From Cerioporus squamosus (Eukaryota; Basidiomycota; Agaricomycetes; Polyporales; Polyporaceae), in contig JABYQS010000217.1 of NCBI GenBank assembly GCA_022592435.1, forward strand, positions 1 to 54,415: a DNA stretch of 54,415 nucleotides, written 5' to 3'. The position numbers were made by a program, and so were the translations under genes. Below are positions 32,863-43,358 of this stretch, piece by piece. Within the stretch, counting starts at the first letter, position 1, and each line of letters opens with the position of its first letter. The notes beneath the pieces were generated by a model. It made no database searches and was not told the origin of the DNA. It saw only the letters and a list, made by a program, of their open reading frames with translations.

Positions 32863-33911
32863 TCGACTGTCGGTGGGCGTCGAGTCCTGGTGCGACGTGC
32901 GTGACTCGGCACTCCCGCCCCACAACGAAGTGGCATACGCCATAGAATTGACGTTTTAATCTGGTCCTGCAGATCTCTAACATCACGCATCGACCTCATG
33001 AATGAGCGGGGCGAGATTGGAAGGGGTGTGCGTGGACGAATTGGGGGCGCACCTTTGGTCTGTCTAGAGGCATGTCTCCTCCATCAGTTTAAGTACTCTC
33101 TTACCGCTACGTCGAGTGTGTTATGACAAGCAATACTAAAGAGTTTGGAAGGGACGACTGCAAGTAGACAGGCTGACAATATGTGAGACCAAGAGTCTGG
33201 ATGCAGAGTCGCCCGGCAATCGGGACGTCGAGTAAGTAGGCTCAATGGTTGATGGTGAGGACTGAGTACGACGGCGCTGCATAGCCAGCAACGAGGATAG
33301 GAACAATGAAGGAGAGCAGGAGAGTGTACGAATGTCCTGCTAAGTAGTAAGAGAGTGCACGGACCACAGCCAGACATTCGCGGCACGGTCGCGGATCTCT
33401 AGAGCTCTGAAGCGCGCATTGCGGACCAAAATTCTTGGTGGCGGTGGGTCGCGGACTCCGAGTCGCGCGCGGTGACTACGACCATGATCAGTCCATATTT
33501 CGCGGCTTTTCTCAGGTTGTAACCACAGCACCCTGCGGGCTTCTTGTCCTTCAGCTCTCCTTCGCTGGCATTTCATAAATCTGAATCTGAGATGTCTCGG
33601 TCGTTCTCGTCAAGCGCAGGCCCGACCTCTTTGAACGATATAGGTACTACGACATCGACAGAATTCGCCAATCTTCCGAGGCCTGCGGCGCAGGCATCCT
33701 ACCGCAAGTCTTCGGGCTTACTTTTCAGGAGAGACCATGCAGCATGCAGCATGCGCACGGTAGGGTCGAAGAAGCCGTGACCACATGGTGAGTCCAGGCG
33801 ACGGCTATATGTACATGTGGTGAGTCCACTCCTCCGTGTCTCCCACCTCTGCGTCCCCTCTATCGCTTGTAGCAGTCCTGCGTACCGCTACCACTTCCTC
33901 TCCATACTCAC
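32863..33911. other. intergenic between zinc-finger genes 2 and 3
   Basis: About 1 kb without a recognisable gene. A GCAGCAT triplication lies near 33738-33756. It should hold the 3' end of member 2 and the promoter of member 3. Confidence 0.45.
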
Positions 33912-34841
33912 ATGGATCACACGCCCGACGCCTCGTTGTATGCGACTACGTCGTCCTTGGACGACCTCGAACACGAGATCACTCGTTTCCTCGACGACAT
34001 GTCGCACCTCGATCCGCAGGAGACGGGTATGACTGGTACCGACCACCTCAAGCGTGCTTACACGCCGTCCCCTCAGTGGGCACAAGATGCGTTCCCCTCT
34101 TACTTTGACCGTTCATGGCAGCCCGCTGGTCTTCCGGGAGACATGCCATCCACGCCGTTCAAGGCGCTACCTCCTACCTATTGCGTCTCACCCTCACTTT
34201 ATACTGCCGTGGATGCGATCAGTTCTCATTCCGACATCAGCCTCGTCTCCGAGTCCTCTTCTACAACCCGGAGCTCGCCCAGCGAGGAGTATCCTGCAGT
34301 CTCTTCTCATGTGCACGACATCGGGAAGGGGGAGCTGCAGCATGACGGATGGCGTGCTGCTGCTCCGTATGACTCGCTTCTTCCCCGGCATGTAGGGGTG
34401 GACGCGGATCCGTCCGCGATTACCTCTACATCCCCCGTCTCTCCGGGACCAGATCCCGATGTTGCCGCGTCTCCTGAGAGTCAAGGCGAGCGAGGTGCAA
34501 GTCGTGAGGCCTCCAGCCCTGACAGCCCGGAGCTAAACAAGGGCAAGCCCTATGCATGCGAGTACGAGGACTGCTCGTTTGGTGAGCTTGTATCTTCGAG
34601 CGGTATCGCGAGGGTTGACGCGGTCCTCTGCACAGATACGGACCGTCTCAACAATCTAACCCAGCACGTCAAGGACGTGCATCTAGGGTTGCGCCCCCAC
34701 GGATGCCCTGAATGCGAGACTCGCTTCAAGCGCAAATCCGACCTCAAGCGGCACCATATCTCGTACCACACTGATATGGGCTCCCCGCGCAGGAAGGATG
34801 CGGAGGGCAAGACCGCCACGGCGCGGAGGAAGGCGAACTAG
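33912..34841 (+). CDS. C2H2 zinc-finger protein, cluster member 3
   Basis: Two exons (33912-34581 and 34636-34841), 291 residues when spliced. It starts MDHTPDASLYATTSSLDD. The N-terminal two thirds is Ser/Pro/acidic. One segment (HDGWRAAAPYDSLLPRHVGV) aligns with YGGLAAAPNDSSHSQDVGV of member 1. Finger 1 is CEYEDCSFG|DTDRLNNLTQHVKDVH. Finger 2 is CPECETRFKRKSDLKRHHISYH, then MGSPRRKDAEGKTATARRKAN. The 54-bp intron is a multiple of three and has no stop, so the unspliced message stays open and would insert 18 residues into finger 1, which would break it. Probably a DNA-binding regulator. Confidence 0.85.
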   Translation: MDHTPDASLYATTSSLDDLEHEITRFLDDMSHLDPQETGMTGTDHLKRAYTPSPQWAQDAFPSYFDRSWQPAGLPGDMPSTPFKALPPTYCVSPSLYTAVDAISSHSDISLVSESSSTTRSSPSEEYPAVSSHVHDIGKGELQHDGWRAAAPYDSLLPRHVGVDADPSAITSTSPVSPGPDPDVAASPESQGERGASREASSPDSPELNKGKPYACEYEDCSFGELVSSSGIARVDAVLCTDTDRLNNLTQHVKDVHLGLRPHGCPECETRFKRKSDLKRHHISYHTDMGSPRRKDAEGKTATARRKAN

Positions 34842-37131
34842 TCGACGTGGGTCGGACCTGGTGCGTCTCTTGTCAGCCCTATCGCCACGACTCAAGTAGT
34901 GCGCGCTATTGAGCTGACGTCCTGCCCGACTTCAGACAGGCATCCGCAAGTCTCGGACGCCTCCCGTATATCATTTCCGAAGTCGAACGCCCCTCCGAGT
35001 TCCCAGCCGCCGCCTGCGCGCTGAGGACTCATATAGGCGTTCGACTTGCTCGGCAGGGAATGGTATATGGGTTGTGTACGAGGGTGTACGGGCGTGTGGT
35101 GGGCGGATTGGGGTATACTCCGAGTCGCTCGCGCATGCGTGTGGATGTCGACTGCGAGCGTTTTGGCTCCTCGCTCCGAGTTGTGGCGAGCGAGCGATAC
35201 TATCTTCTCGTGTCTGGTTCTTGATTCGGATATGGTCATTTTCTCCGTCGAATTGCGGTCTTGTCACGGTTTCTGGTCCAGTGTGCATGTTGTCCTGTAA
35301 CGTTTTCTGCCGCCGTCTCACGTTGATCTCGCTTGTTGTACCATACTAAACGTCTTCCTGCGCAGTATTGCTCATTGCTTCCTCCTGTTTAATTGCTGGT
35401 ACGCAGCAAGCAGCCCTTACTACAGTACCTACATCCTCGAAGGACAGTTATGCTCTTCGAATATGTAGGTGCCTCCGAATTCCCCTCGCCCCTCCACACG
35501 CATGGAGGCACCATGAGCCCATGCGCCATGTGCGACTGTGGCAACTGGCTCAGTGACGAGACTGCCAGGGATATCAACCGTATGTCTTCCTCATTCGAGA
35601 GCTTCTATGGGAACAGGGATAGGACAACCTCAAGTTTAGCAGCAACGTCTTGTGACACGACTGTGGTCACTTCGCACGTTTCTGGCACGGAGAGGCGTGA
35701 TAGGGTCCCAGCCCGTGCCGTGGTCACCAAGTTACTATCGCTCGTTTCCGGAGTCGTCTGGGTCATGGTGCCGCTCCGAGTCGTACGCGTGGTACGTGTG
35801 GATGCTCTATCATCGATGCGCATTGCTGGAGTTCTGCGTGATGGCTGGAGCCTGGAAGCGAGGAAACGCAGCGGGCGATGTGGTGAGAAGCTACTGTATG
35901 TGAGTGCAACTCCGTTCTGTCTCCCATTCCATTTACTTCTACGCAGTCTGCGTCTGCGGCGGTCAGACCGATCCTCCGGAGGGCCCCGTAGACGTACCTG
36001 GATTGCCAAAAGAAAGCAAGATGGGCACTCGACCACGCGGTGTTCGAGCGACGTGACCGAAGCGGTGGCACCGTGTCCGTGGTTAGGTTTCGCCCGCTTG
36101 CATCACGGTTCCCTGCCGCATCGTTTTGCGGACGGCGCTGTCTGTCGCGTAAGACTCAATCGACCCGCGTTCTCCATAGCCCAGACTCCTACCCAACTGG
36201 AAAACGCCGTTGTTGCGTGAATGCTCGAGACCCTGGCTGAGCGCCAGCTTCGAAGTGGTCGTCCTCTATCAGTCTCTCGCCTAACGTCAAACATTGTAAG
36301 TCCGACTTTGTTCTATTGTCACGGGCAAGGTTAGAGTTCAGACTGAATTCTGGGGTCTCTGCGGCGTCGGGAGCAGTACTACTGACGCTTGTCTCCTCTG
36401 TATGCTGGCTGATCGCCTTTCGACAGCAGGACGCAGGTGTCGCTGTCCTCGTGTCTTCAAGGTGCTCAGCGCTCAGTGCCTTGAAGATGCGAGAACAGGA
36501 CAGAATGAAGATGGATGCTCACGCAGCTGCGTGAGCGGATGCTAACATCAACGAACCGGAAGGAAATACTCGAGAAAATCAGGGGCGTGCGCAGTGCGCA
36601 GCTCTGAGCATTCAGGCCAATGATACGAATGAATCGTTCTGCGGTTGCCGATATTGTTTCTCGGCCACCGTGTCTTGAGCACGGAAGTTCGCGCTGGTCA
36701 CCCAGATGGGCCGTGCGAGTTCATCCCCAAACCTTCCTCTGTCATCTGAACATGCGGCCAACTCGAAGCTCGTCTGCAGCGGGTCCTCCAAGTCGGAAAC
36801 TATCCGCCATACGACTGTTGGATCAGGGTGGTAAAGACAAGGTAAGCACCCCAAATCCCCAACCCCTTGAGTTCCACATCCCACAATGCGGCGAAGCTAT
36901 TAATACTCACTGTACGCGCGATACCTAAGCTCATATTTTCGAGGTGCAGGCTCCAGATGGCTGCTTCTTGCCCAAGAGCGGCTGGCGTGGGTCCCACGGC
37001 TCTCTCTGTGAAAAAAATCTGTCTGTTTTGTCTCGTTTGGATGCGCAACTGACTGCAAGATTCCATGAATATAACAATCACGCCGTGACAGGACGGACAA
37101 ACAGTCCCACAGTCCAGAGGTCGCCCCGAGC
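34842..37131. other. 2.3-kb gap, no confident gene
   Basis: The first 200 bases repeat the flank seen after member 1 (CCCCTCCGAG...CCCAGCCG, CATATAGGCGTTCGACTT). A 275-codon open frame (35393-36220) begins in a region with MSPCAMCDCGNWLSDETA and a possible splice donor after ARDIN at 35580. Its remainder is basic and of poor coding quality. I do not call it a gene. Confidence 0.45.
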
Positions 37132-37674
37132 ATGTATTCTTACGACACTGAATTTCCACATTTCCTTTTCGCCGAGACAGACCCCGGGTGGGTCGACTCC
37201 TACCACCTGCAGGGCGACTCCTACCACTGGCACGCTGTTCCCCCCGCGCCTCCCGGACACTCCGCCGCCGTCTACGCCCCTACGGCCGTTCTTCCAAGTG
37301 CCTCCGGGCCGTCGGGAGTTGTCCATTTGCCAGTGGGCAACAGTCCTGTCGTCGGCACTGGGGCCCATCCGGATACAACTCCTGCGCCTCCGGCCGTCAC
37401 CGCTGCCACACTGATTATACCCACCGTTGAGGGCGTGGGCGGCTCTACTCTGTGGACATGCCCTACATGTGGGAAACGTAAGTCCGTCCCGGATTGTCTC
37501 GACCAGTAAATGATCAACTTACGTCGCCCAGATTTCAGTCGCAAGGGAAATGTGCGACAGCACTGGAAGGAGGTGCACGATCCGGATTTCGCTAAAAGTG
37601 CTTGTCTCCTTTGCAAGGCGAGCTACAAGAGGAAGCGGGACCTCGATAAGCACGTCAAGGCCAAGCATACTTGA
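37132..37674 (+). CDS. C2H2 zinc-finger protein, cluster member 4
   Basis: Two exons (37132-37477 and 37532-37674), 162 residues. It starts MYSYDTEFPHFLFAETD. A Pro/Ala/His-rich N-terminal part leads to finger 1, CPTCGKHFSRKGNVRQHWKEVH, split by a phase-1 intron directly after CGK. Finger 2 is CLLCKASYKRKRDLDKHVKAKH, and the protein ends one residue later. It lacks the GSPRR tail of members 1-3 but keeps the same gene plan. Its N-terminal part does not resemble the others, so only the fingers and intron tie it to the family. Confidence 0.82.
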
Positions 37675-39468
37675 CGGTGAGTCCCATATGCCACCTCTGT
37701 TCGTCAACACAGAGCTGAGGTTCCTCGACTCGCTAGGTGCATGCGTTAAGTAGTCGTGGGATACTGCTCTATGCTTCCGAGCTAAGGTGACTGGGGGCGT
37801 TCTACCGTCCAGGATGGGCGTTGCATGGCGCTCTCACGTCGAAAACTTCAGGTAATGTGGATCCCTCTGCACCGATATCGCCAGCGTGCGGGGAGAATTT
37901 GAAGGAGGATGAGGAACGGCCGTCAAATTCTCCTCATTACTGGCGAGTTGGTTGGTTGTGTGAAGCTTGGTGTGGGACAGCTCTGCTGTTGCATAGTGAG
38001 AGCTTCCCTGGCAGTCGATAGTCAGTCGCGTGGGATGATGATGTTGGACCAGTCTAGGCGGAAATCCTGCTGTGGTCATGGAACTTTCTTATTCCCTCGT
38101 TTTGCCAGTATCAAGCGACTGCTTATCTGTAGAAGGGTCGCTGCGCTATATGATGAATTATATACTTTTCGTCGCTGGCATGGCCGGTCTCTGCGTGCGC
38201 ATACCTACAATAGGCGCGTGCTTCGACTCAAGGTATCCGCAACGTCCTCCGCCGCCGCCTGCCCCGTGTGAACTAGTGTTCGAACCGTCCCACTTGGGAA
38301 CTTCACTCGAAGAGCGAAGCACGAGCCTACGTTTAGCCGGTAACCAATATCGTAGGATAACGACACCAGGGCACTTATGTCTGCCTTCTAACGGCGAACG
38401 GTATACTAAGAAACGAGTGTGCGGTCTACTAGGCTCTGTTTGTATATTTGTAAACCGTGCACTATCCCTGCCATGGCGAGTGCATCGCACCTTTCCCCTT
38501 GATCTCTACCCTTTTGGCGGTCCTCCGATTAACCAAGTCATCCTGCATGGCTGTATAGTCCCCGATTGATCAACATCCCGTGCGAACCATCACAAACCGC
38601 AGGGACACGGCAGACAGAGAGACGCAGGCTTCCAAGGAAGTAGAGCCCATACGTCCCGGAGTGAAGTTCTCGGCGATATAGGAAGTTGCTCGCTGTGAGT
38701 GTCCTCCATGCTACTCCAGTTCGCTTTGCGAACGCTACAAAGGCCATCGACATTCATCATGCCCAGGATGCAGAGCTCTGCGACGTGCTCCCATGGACCC
38801 ATGATGCACACAAATCGTCCGGACGTGACCTATACAAGGCATAGCTCATCGGGTACTGTCTTCTCGCTTGCGTCTATATGACTGGCGTACCTAGCAGTAA
38901 GCATGGAAACAGGCTGACTTGGCCGCAGGTGCGACGCTGCTCAGCCGTCTCGAGTTACGCACTGATACTTTCAGAATAAGTACTGGCATGAGCTCTGCCA
39001 TTATCCAGATGACCGAGGAGAGCGCTACCCCGAGTAGGCGAGAAGACTGGCAGCTGATAGAGACGATGCGTAGTACTGGAATGGGAACCGGAACCCGAGC
39101 ATGCATCTATCCGACTGCATGAGTGCCTAGAATGTGAGCGGAGTCTACGGCTCGCGATCAGCGCGAGAACCACCCCCGACCATCTCGTAGAAGTCCCGAC
39201 GTCGCGTCGTGCGTAGGCCGTCTACCGAAGTGTAACTCCGATGGCTATAGTCGCGCATTCTGCTCGGAGGTGTGCTCGAAGAATATTCCCTAGGTCCTAG
39301 CGGGAGACAGGGGCGAGTCGTACAAGCGAGAGAGCGTCGGGTATAAAGGCCGGCACTGTTTGCGTGGTTGGTCGTCCCCAGCAGCCGTCGCCTACCTGCG
39401 GGAGCTCCTCCGGTTCACGCCTCGCCAATCGTGCTTGACCTCATCTCCCCACTATTGCGCGCTCCAGC
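37675..39468. other. 1.8-kb gap before tyrosinase
   Basis: A 165-codon plus-strand frame (38072-38569) and several minus-strand frames near 38540-39170 exist. None shows a domain, signal peptide or spliceable relatives. The last 130 bases hold the tyrosinase core promoter. Confidence 0.4.
39342..39349 (+). promoter_or_regulatory. TATA box of the tyrosinase gene
   Basis: TATAAAGG, 127 bases upstream of the start codon at 39469. A textbook core-promoter sequence at a sensible distance. Confidence 0.6.
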
Positions 39469-40718
39469 ATGCGTCTAGGATTCCTCGTCAGCTTGATATG
39501 CGTGTCGTTGCTTGCGCCGTTCACTGTGGGCGCGAGCATCCGCTGGGAAGCCGACCACGACGGACACGGCCACGACGGACATGGCCACGATGGACACGGC
39601 CACAGCCACGGCCGTGATTGCACGAGGAGGAGTGCAACCATCCGGAGAGAATGGTGCGTCTTCTTCTCATGCGACGCCCCCCTGGCTGACGCCTCGAATT
39701 CCACTCAGGGGAGCCCTGACGAAGCACGAACGTCGCGAGTATATCGCCGCCGTGCACTGCTTGAAGCGGAAGCCCTCGAAGTTCGAGCCGAATGTCGTCC
39801 CTGCAGCCAAGAGCCTCTACGACGACTTCGTCGCGGTGCACATCAACAAGACCCTCTCTGTCCACACCTCCGGCATCTTCCTCGTCTGGCACCGCGAGTT
39901 CGTGCACTTGTACGAACATGCCTTAAGAACCGAATGTGACTATCACGGGGCGCAGCCGTGAGTGCTTTCCTCGCTTCGATCGAGGCAATTGCTCATGCGA
40001 TCATACCAGATACTGGGACTGGCCGCGCTGGGCGCACGATCTCGCTGGAAGCCCGCTGTTCGACGGCAGCGATACTTCCCTGTCCGGAGATGGCGCGTAC
40101 AATGCTTCGCAGGGACCTTACGAGATCAAGCCAGGTATCAGCCTGCCGCGCGGAACCGGCGGCGGCTGCGTGCTCGGCGGGCCCTTCGTCAATCATACCG
40201 TGAGCTTCGGTCCCTTCGACACTGCATTGGCGTTCCAGCTCGAGATGCCCGCGAACTGGGAGGCGTACAACCCGCGCTGCCTCGTCCGCGACCTGAATAC
40301 GTACATCTCCTCGCGCTTCGGGAACCAGCAGGTCGTCGACCAGCTCCTGAACGGGAGAAACATCGTCGAGTTCCAGGGCAACTTGACCTCGTACCCGACG
40401 ACGCTCAAGGGCTTCGGGCCGCATGGCGGGGGGCACCTCTCGCTCGGGAACACGATGGCTGACTTCTTCGCGAGCCCAGCCGACCCCGCGTTCTATCTCC
40501 ACCATGCACAGGTCGATCGCATGTACACCATTTGGCAGGAGATCGACCCGAGGCACCGACGGTACGCGCTGAACGGAACACTCACCTTCGGGTACAAGAA
40601 TGATACGCCCGAGGCGACGGTCGACACCATCCTCGATTGGGGCGTGCTCGGGAAGCCGAAGAAGATCGGGGAGATCATGAACCCTATGGGAGGAGACTAT
40701 TGTTACCGCTACGACTGA
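39469..40718 (+). CDS. secreted short tyrosinase (type-3 copper oxidase)
   Basis: Three exons (39469-39653, 39709-39957, 40010-40718), 380 residues. A signal peptide (MRLGFLVSLICVSLLAPFTVGA) is followed by an unusual run of Asp-Gly-His repeats. The tyrosinase core is complete. CuA has histidines in AVHINKTLSVHTSG, LVWHREFVHLYEHAL and YWDWPRW. CuB has GPHGGGHLSLGN and the helix DPAFYLHHAQVDRMYTIWQ. It ends GGDYCYRYD, without the lid domain and membrane anchor of long fungal tyrosinases. Such enzymes oxidise phenols to quinones using oxygen. Extracellular action is expected from the signal peptide. The frame is intact and the gene has its own TATA box. A non-oxidising relative cannot be excluded by eye. 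Confidence 0.9.
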
Positions 40719-41791
40719 GACGGCGTTGAGGAGCGAAAGTTGTTACGTACCCGCAAGTGTTCGGATCCTCGAGTCCCTTGTGTATTCTTTCCCGCCTCGT
40801 CAGTCCATCGCTGCTAATTCGCTAAGATCATCGGTCACTGCCAAAGAGAATGAATGCACAAGAGTCATTGTTCGATGTATAATGGCACTCTGGACTTTGG
40901 TTGCGATCGCACTCGGTCGCTCTGCGCTCTGGTTCTTCAGAGTATGACTCGGACTGCATAGGGGCGACGTGGCAAATCCTCTACTCACCTTCGCAACAGC
41001 GATTCTTTTTGCAAATTGCAGAGCGTGCTTTTTTCGGGTGCATCGCAGAACGTGACAAAATGTCGGCGAAGATTCAAGAAGAGAACGAGCACAACGATTG
41101 AGGAGGCATGCTCAAGTTGAAGTTGAAGTTTGTGACGCAGTTGACTCGGTCTTCCTCCTGGGCGCTTGCGTTACCATCTTGGGTCATGCCGAGTGATCCG
41201 AACGCTTAGGCGTTTGCGACTAAGCCACCATAGCACTCTCCACTGTGACTCAAGTCCATCTAGTTCCTGTAAGCATCAAGTTTTTTTTCCTCGTGCAGCA
41301 TACCGAGTTGGCTGTTCTGCAGGGATAGCCACGGGCGCCAGGATCGATAAGTACATTCAACGCAGTACTAGGACTAGAACATAGGCTCTTCAGCTGTGAG
41401 CAACATGTGCTGACGTCTCCCTGACTGCTCTGCACAGGTAGCTCCATAACTATAGCGGATTGGCGCTGGCATATCTGCTTTGCGGTGCCCATGGTATCTC
41501 CCAGAACCAGCTGACCGGGGTGACTGGCAGGATTCGGTCAAGAAAACTTTTGCTTCTCACCGTGACCGTTGGCCTATTCCTACTCGTGCTCAGAACCGCG
41601 ATTGCAACATGATCCTGCGCGCGTAGCCCTCATGTCTTCCAAACCCGGCCTGGGCCTGTGCACAAGGTACATATCTGGACCAAATCTGGACAATCCATTG
41701 ACATAACTCGCTAATACAGACGTGGTAGGTCGATCGCCACACGACTTTCCTGGTCAGCCTCTCACATATCGCTGTCGCACTCGGCCCTCAT
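40719..41791. other. intergenic after tyrosinase
   Basis: About 1.1 kb with only short frames. A run of eight T (about 41281) and small GAAGTT repeats (about 41112) are the only landmarks. Confidence 0.45.
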
Positions 41792-42828
41792 ATGGATTAC
41801 ACGTTGCATGTCAGAAGCTCGAGCCTGCGCCCGGGGCAGGCACTGGCGCGGTTGACACAGCATCTATGTCGCACGGTGTCCAGCATATATATGGTCCAGT
41901 CCATTGCAAAAGTACGTCGCGTTCTACCCGCCTTATGCCTGCTCCTATGTTTCCTATCGATATGCTTCCTGCTGATATGTTGCCTAACTATGCCAGATTC
42001 TCTCCCTTCGCTCCATTCATTCCTTATTGTGCGGGCATTGGACCCAGTGTTGCGCACGACATGGGCGGTTCAAACCCTAATTAGTAATATAGCCCCGTAT
42101 ACTCCCACCGACGCGATCCTCTCTGGAGAGGCCGGCTATCTCCACCCGTTTGGCGGCTGCCAATGGATCTCACCTCTGTCATCGGGTACGTGTTGAGTTC
42201 GATCCTGCTGTCAGGCGCAGCTCACCGTGCCAACCTCTCGCAGATATCACGAAGGATCTCCTCCTCGCATCTCTACCCGGCTTGTCTCATCAGGTCATGC
42301 TGGACGTAGTCACCATATGGGCGGCATCGAATGAGGGGCTCACCGTCCCTCCCGAGACCGGCTACAGTTCGCCTCTTGACGGGTCCAGTTCGTCGGACGT
42401 CGTCATCACTCCTTCCGGCTCTCCTACGAACTCCGCGTCTAGCCCTACCGAGGTGCCCGACATCTGCCCCTACTCAATCTACGTAGACTCGGAAGGAACG
42501 CAGTGGTACAAATGCAGCAAATGCGGCCGCCGTGAGTCGTCACCCCTCAGCCTACCGCCATCACTCTGGTGCTCACAAATCGCCATTGACAGCTATCAAG
42601 GATCGTCGCGGTCCCAGCAACTTCTGGGATCACGGGAAGACGCACGACCCAAACCGGGAATTGTTCCCGTGTAAATGGACGAACTGTGTTGCTGTCGGAC
42701 GCACATTCACGAGGGAACGCGAACTCAAGCGACATGTCGAGAAGCACCGCGGTATCCTGCCCAAACCCTCGACGAAGAAGCGCGGCAAGAAGAGCACTGC
42801 TCTTCGTCCCCAGATTCCACTTTATTGA
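41792..42828 (+). CDS. C2H2 zinc-finger protein, cluster member 5 (5' end uncertain)
   Basis: The supported part is exon 42244-42531 (DITKDLLLASLPGLSHQ...) joined to 42593-42828. Finger 1 is YKCSKCGRPIKDRRGPSNFWDHGKTH, again split by a phase-1 intron just after CGR. Finger 2 is FPCKWTNCVAVGRTFTRERELKRHVEKH, followed by a basic tail (KPSTKKRGKKS). An upstream exon ending WISPLSS (donor at 42186) joins in frame. Further upstream, one frame begins MDYT, like MDHT of members 1 and 3, but then becomes hydrophobic. A neighbouring frame (FPIDMLPADMLPNYARFSPF) reads better. So either an intron or a one-base error lies near 41900-42090, and the start is not settled. Confidence 0.7.
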
Positions 42829-43358
42829 TCCCGGACACGGTACGTCGTGCACGCCTCCCCTAGCAGTGTTGCAGATACAACATGAGCGCGCGCCGATAGC
42901 TGACGTTCGTCCTTCCGACAGACCCTCAACACGAAATCATGCAACTCTTCGACAATTCGTACAACCCGAGAGGTCTTCCGTTTGGTGGAAGAGTTGATAT
43001 GATGCTGTGTAGGATGGTAGACTGCCGTCAGTATATTGGACATGATTTCCGTAAGTCATCCTTGTGGAGATGTTCCTGTCGGTCATCTTCAAGGATGACT
43101 TACGAAAATCATATCCAATGTACCGGCGACGGTCCTGCCTGTGTCTGATGCTTACTACTCATACGACGTGCTGCGGTTCTCGGATCGGTTTCCAGCTGTG
43201 ATGTTCGATTCTTCATTTCACGTACTTTTTGTTTGCGCCTGACAAAGTCTCTCATGTACAGTGTGTATCGTGACGGTTCTGCCTCTGTACGTATGCTATA
43301 TTTTGTCCCATTTCTTCCGTGATTCTGGATCCTTGCGACGTCCGCCTACTGGCCACCA
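42829..43358. other. intergenic with a zinc-finger-like fragment
   Basis: A short frame (42939-43148) reads GGRVDMMLCRMVDCRQYIGHDF and then meets a splice-donor-like GTAAGT. The C-x4-C spacing resembles the first half of a finger, so this may be a remnant of another family copy. The stretch also holds the hairpin listed separately. Confidence 0.35.
43031..43123. repeat. long hairpin, 34-base arms with 25-base loop
   Basis: 43031-43064 and 43090-43123 are inverted copies with three mismatches in 34 positions. The core TAAGTCATCCTTG pairs perfectly. RNA from either strand would fold into a near-perfect stem. It could be a hairpin small-RNA source, a remnant of a foldback element or a chance inverted duplication of a finger fragment. 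Confidence 0.75.

Noticed and set aside
35393..36220. 275-codon plus-strand frame
   Set aside because: Basic, no domain, no intron logic and no relative in the window. Only the first 60 residues look at all protein-like.
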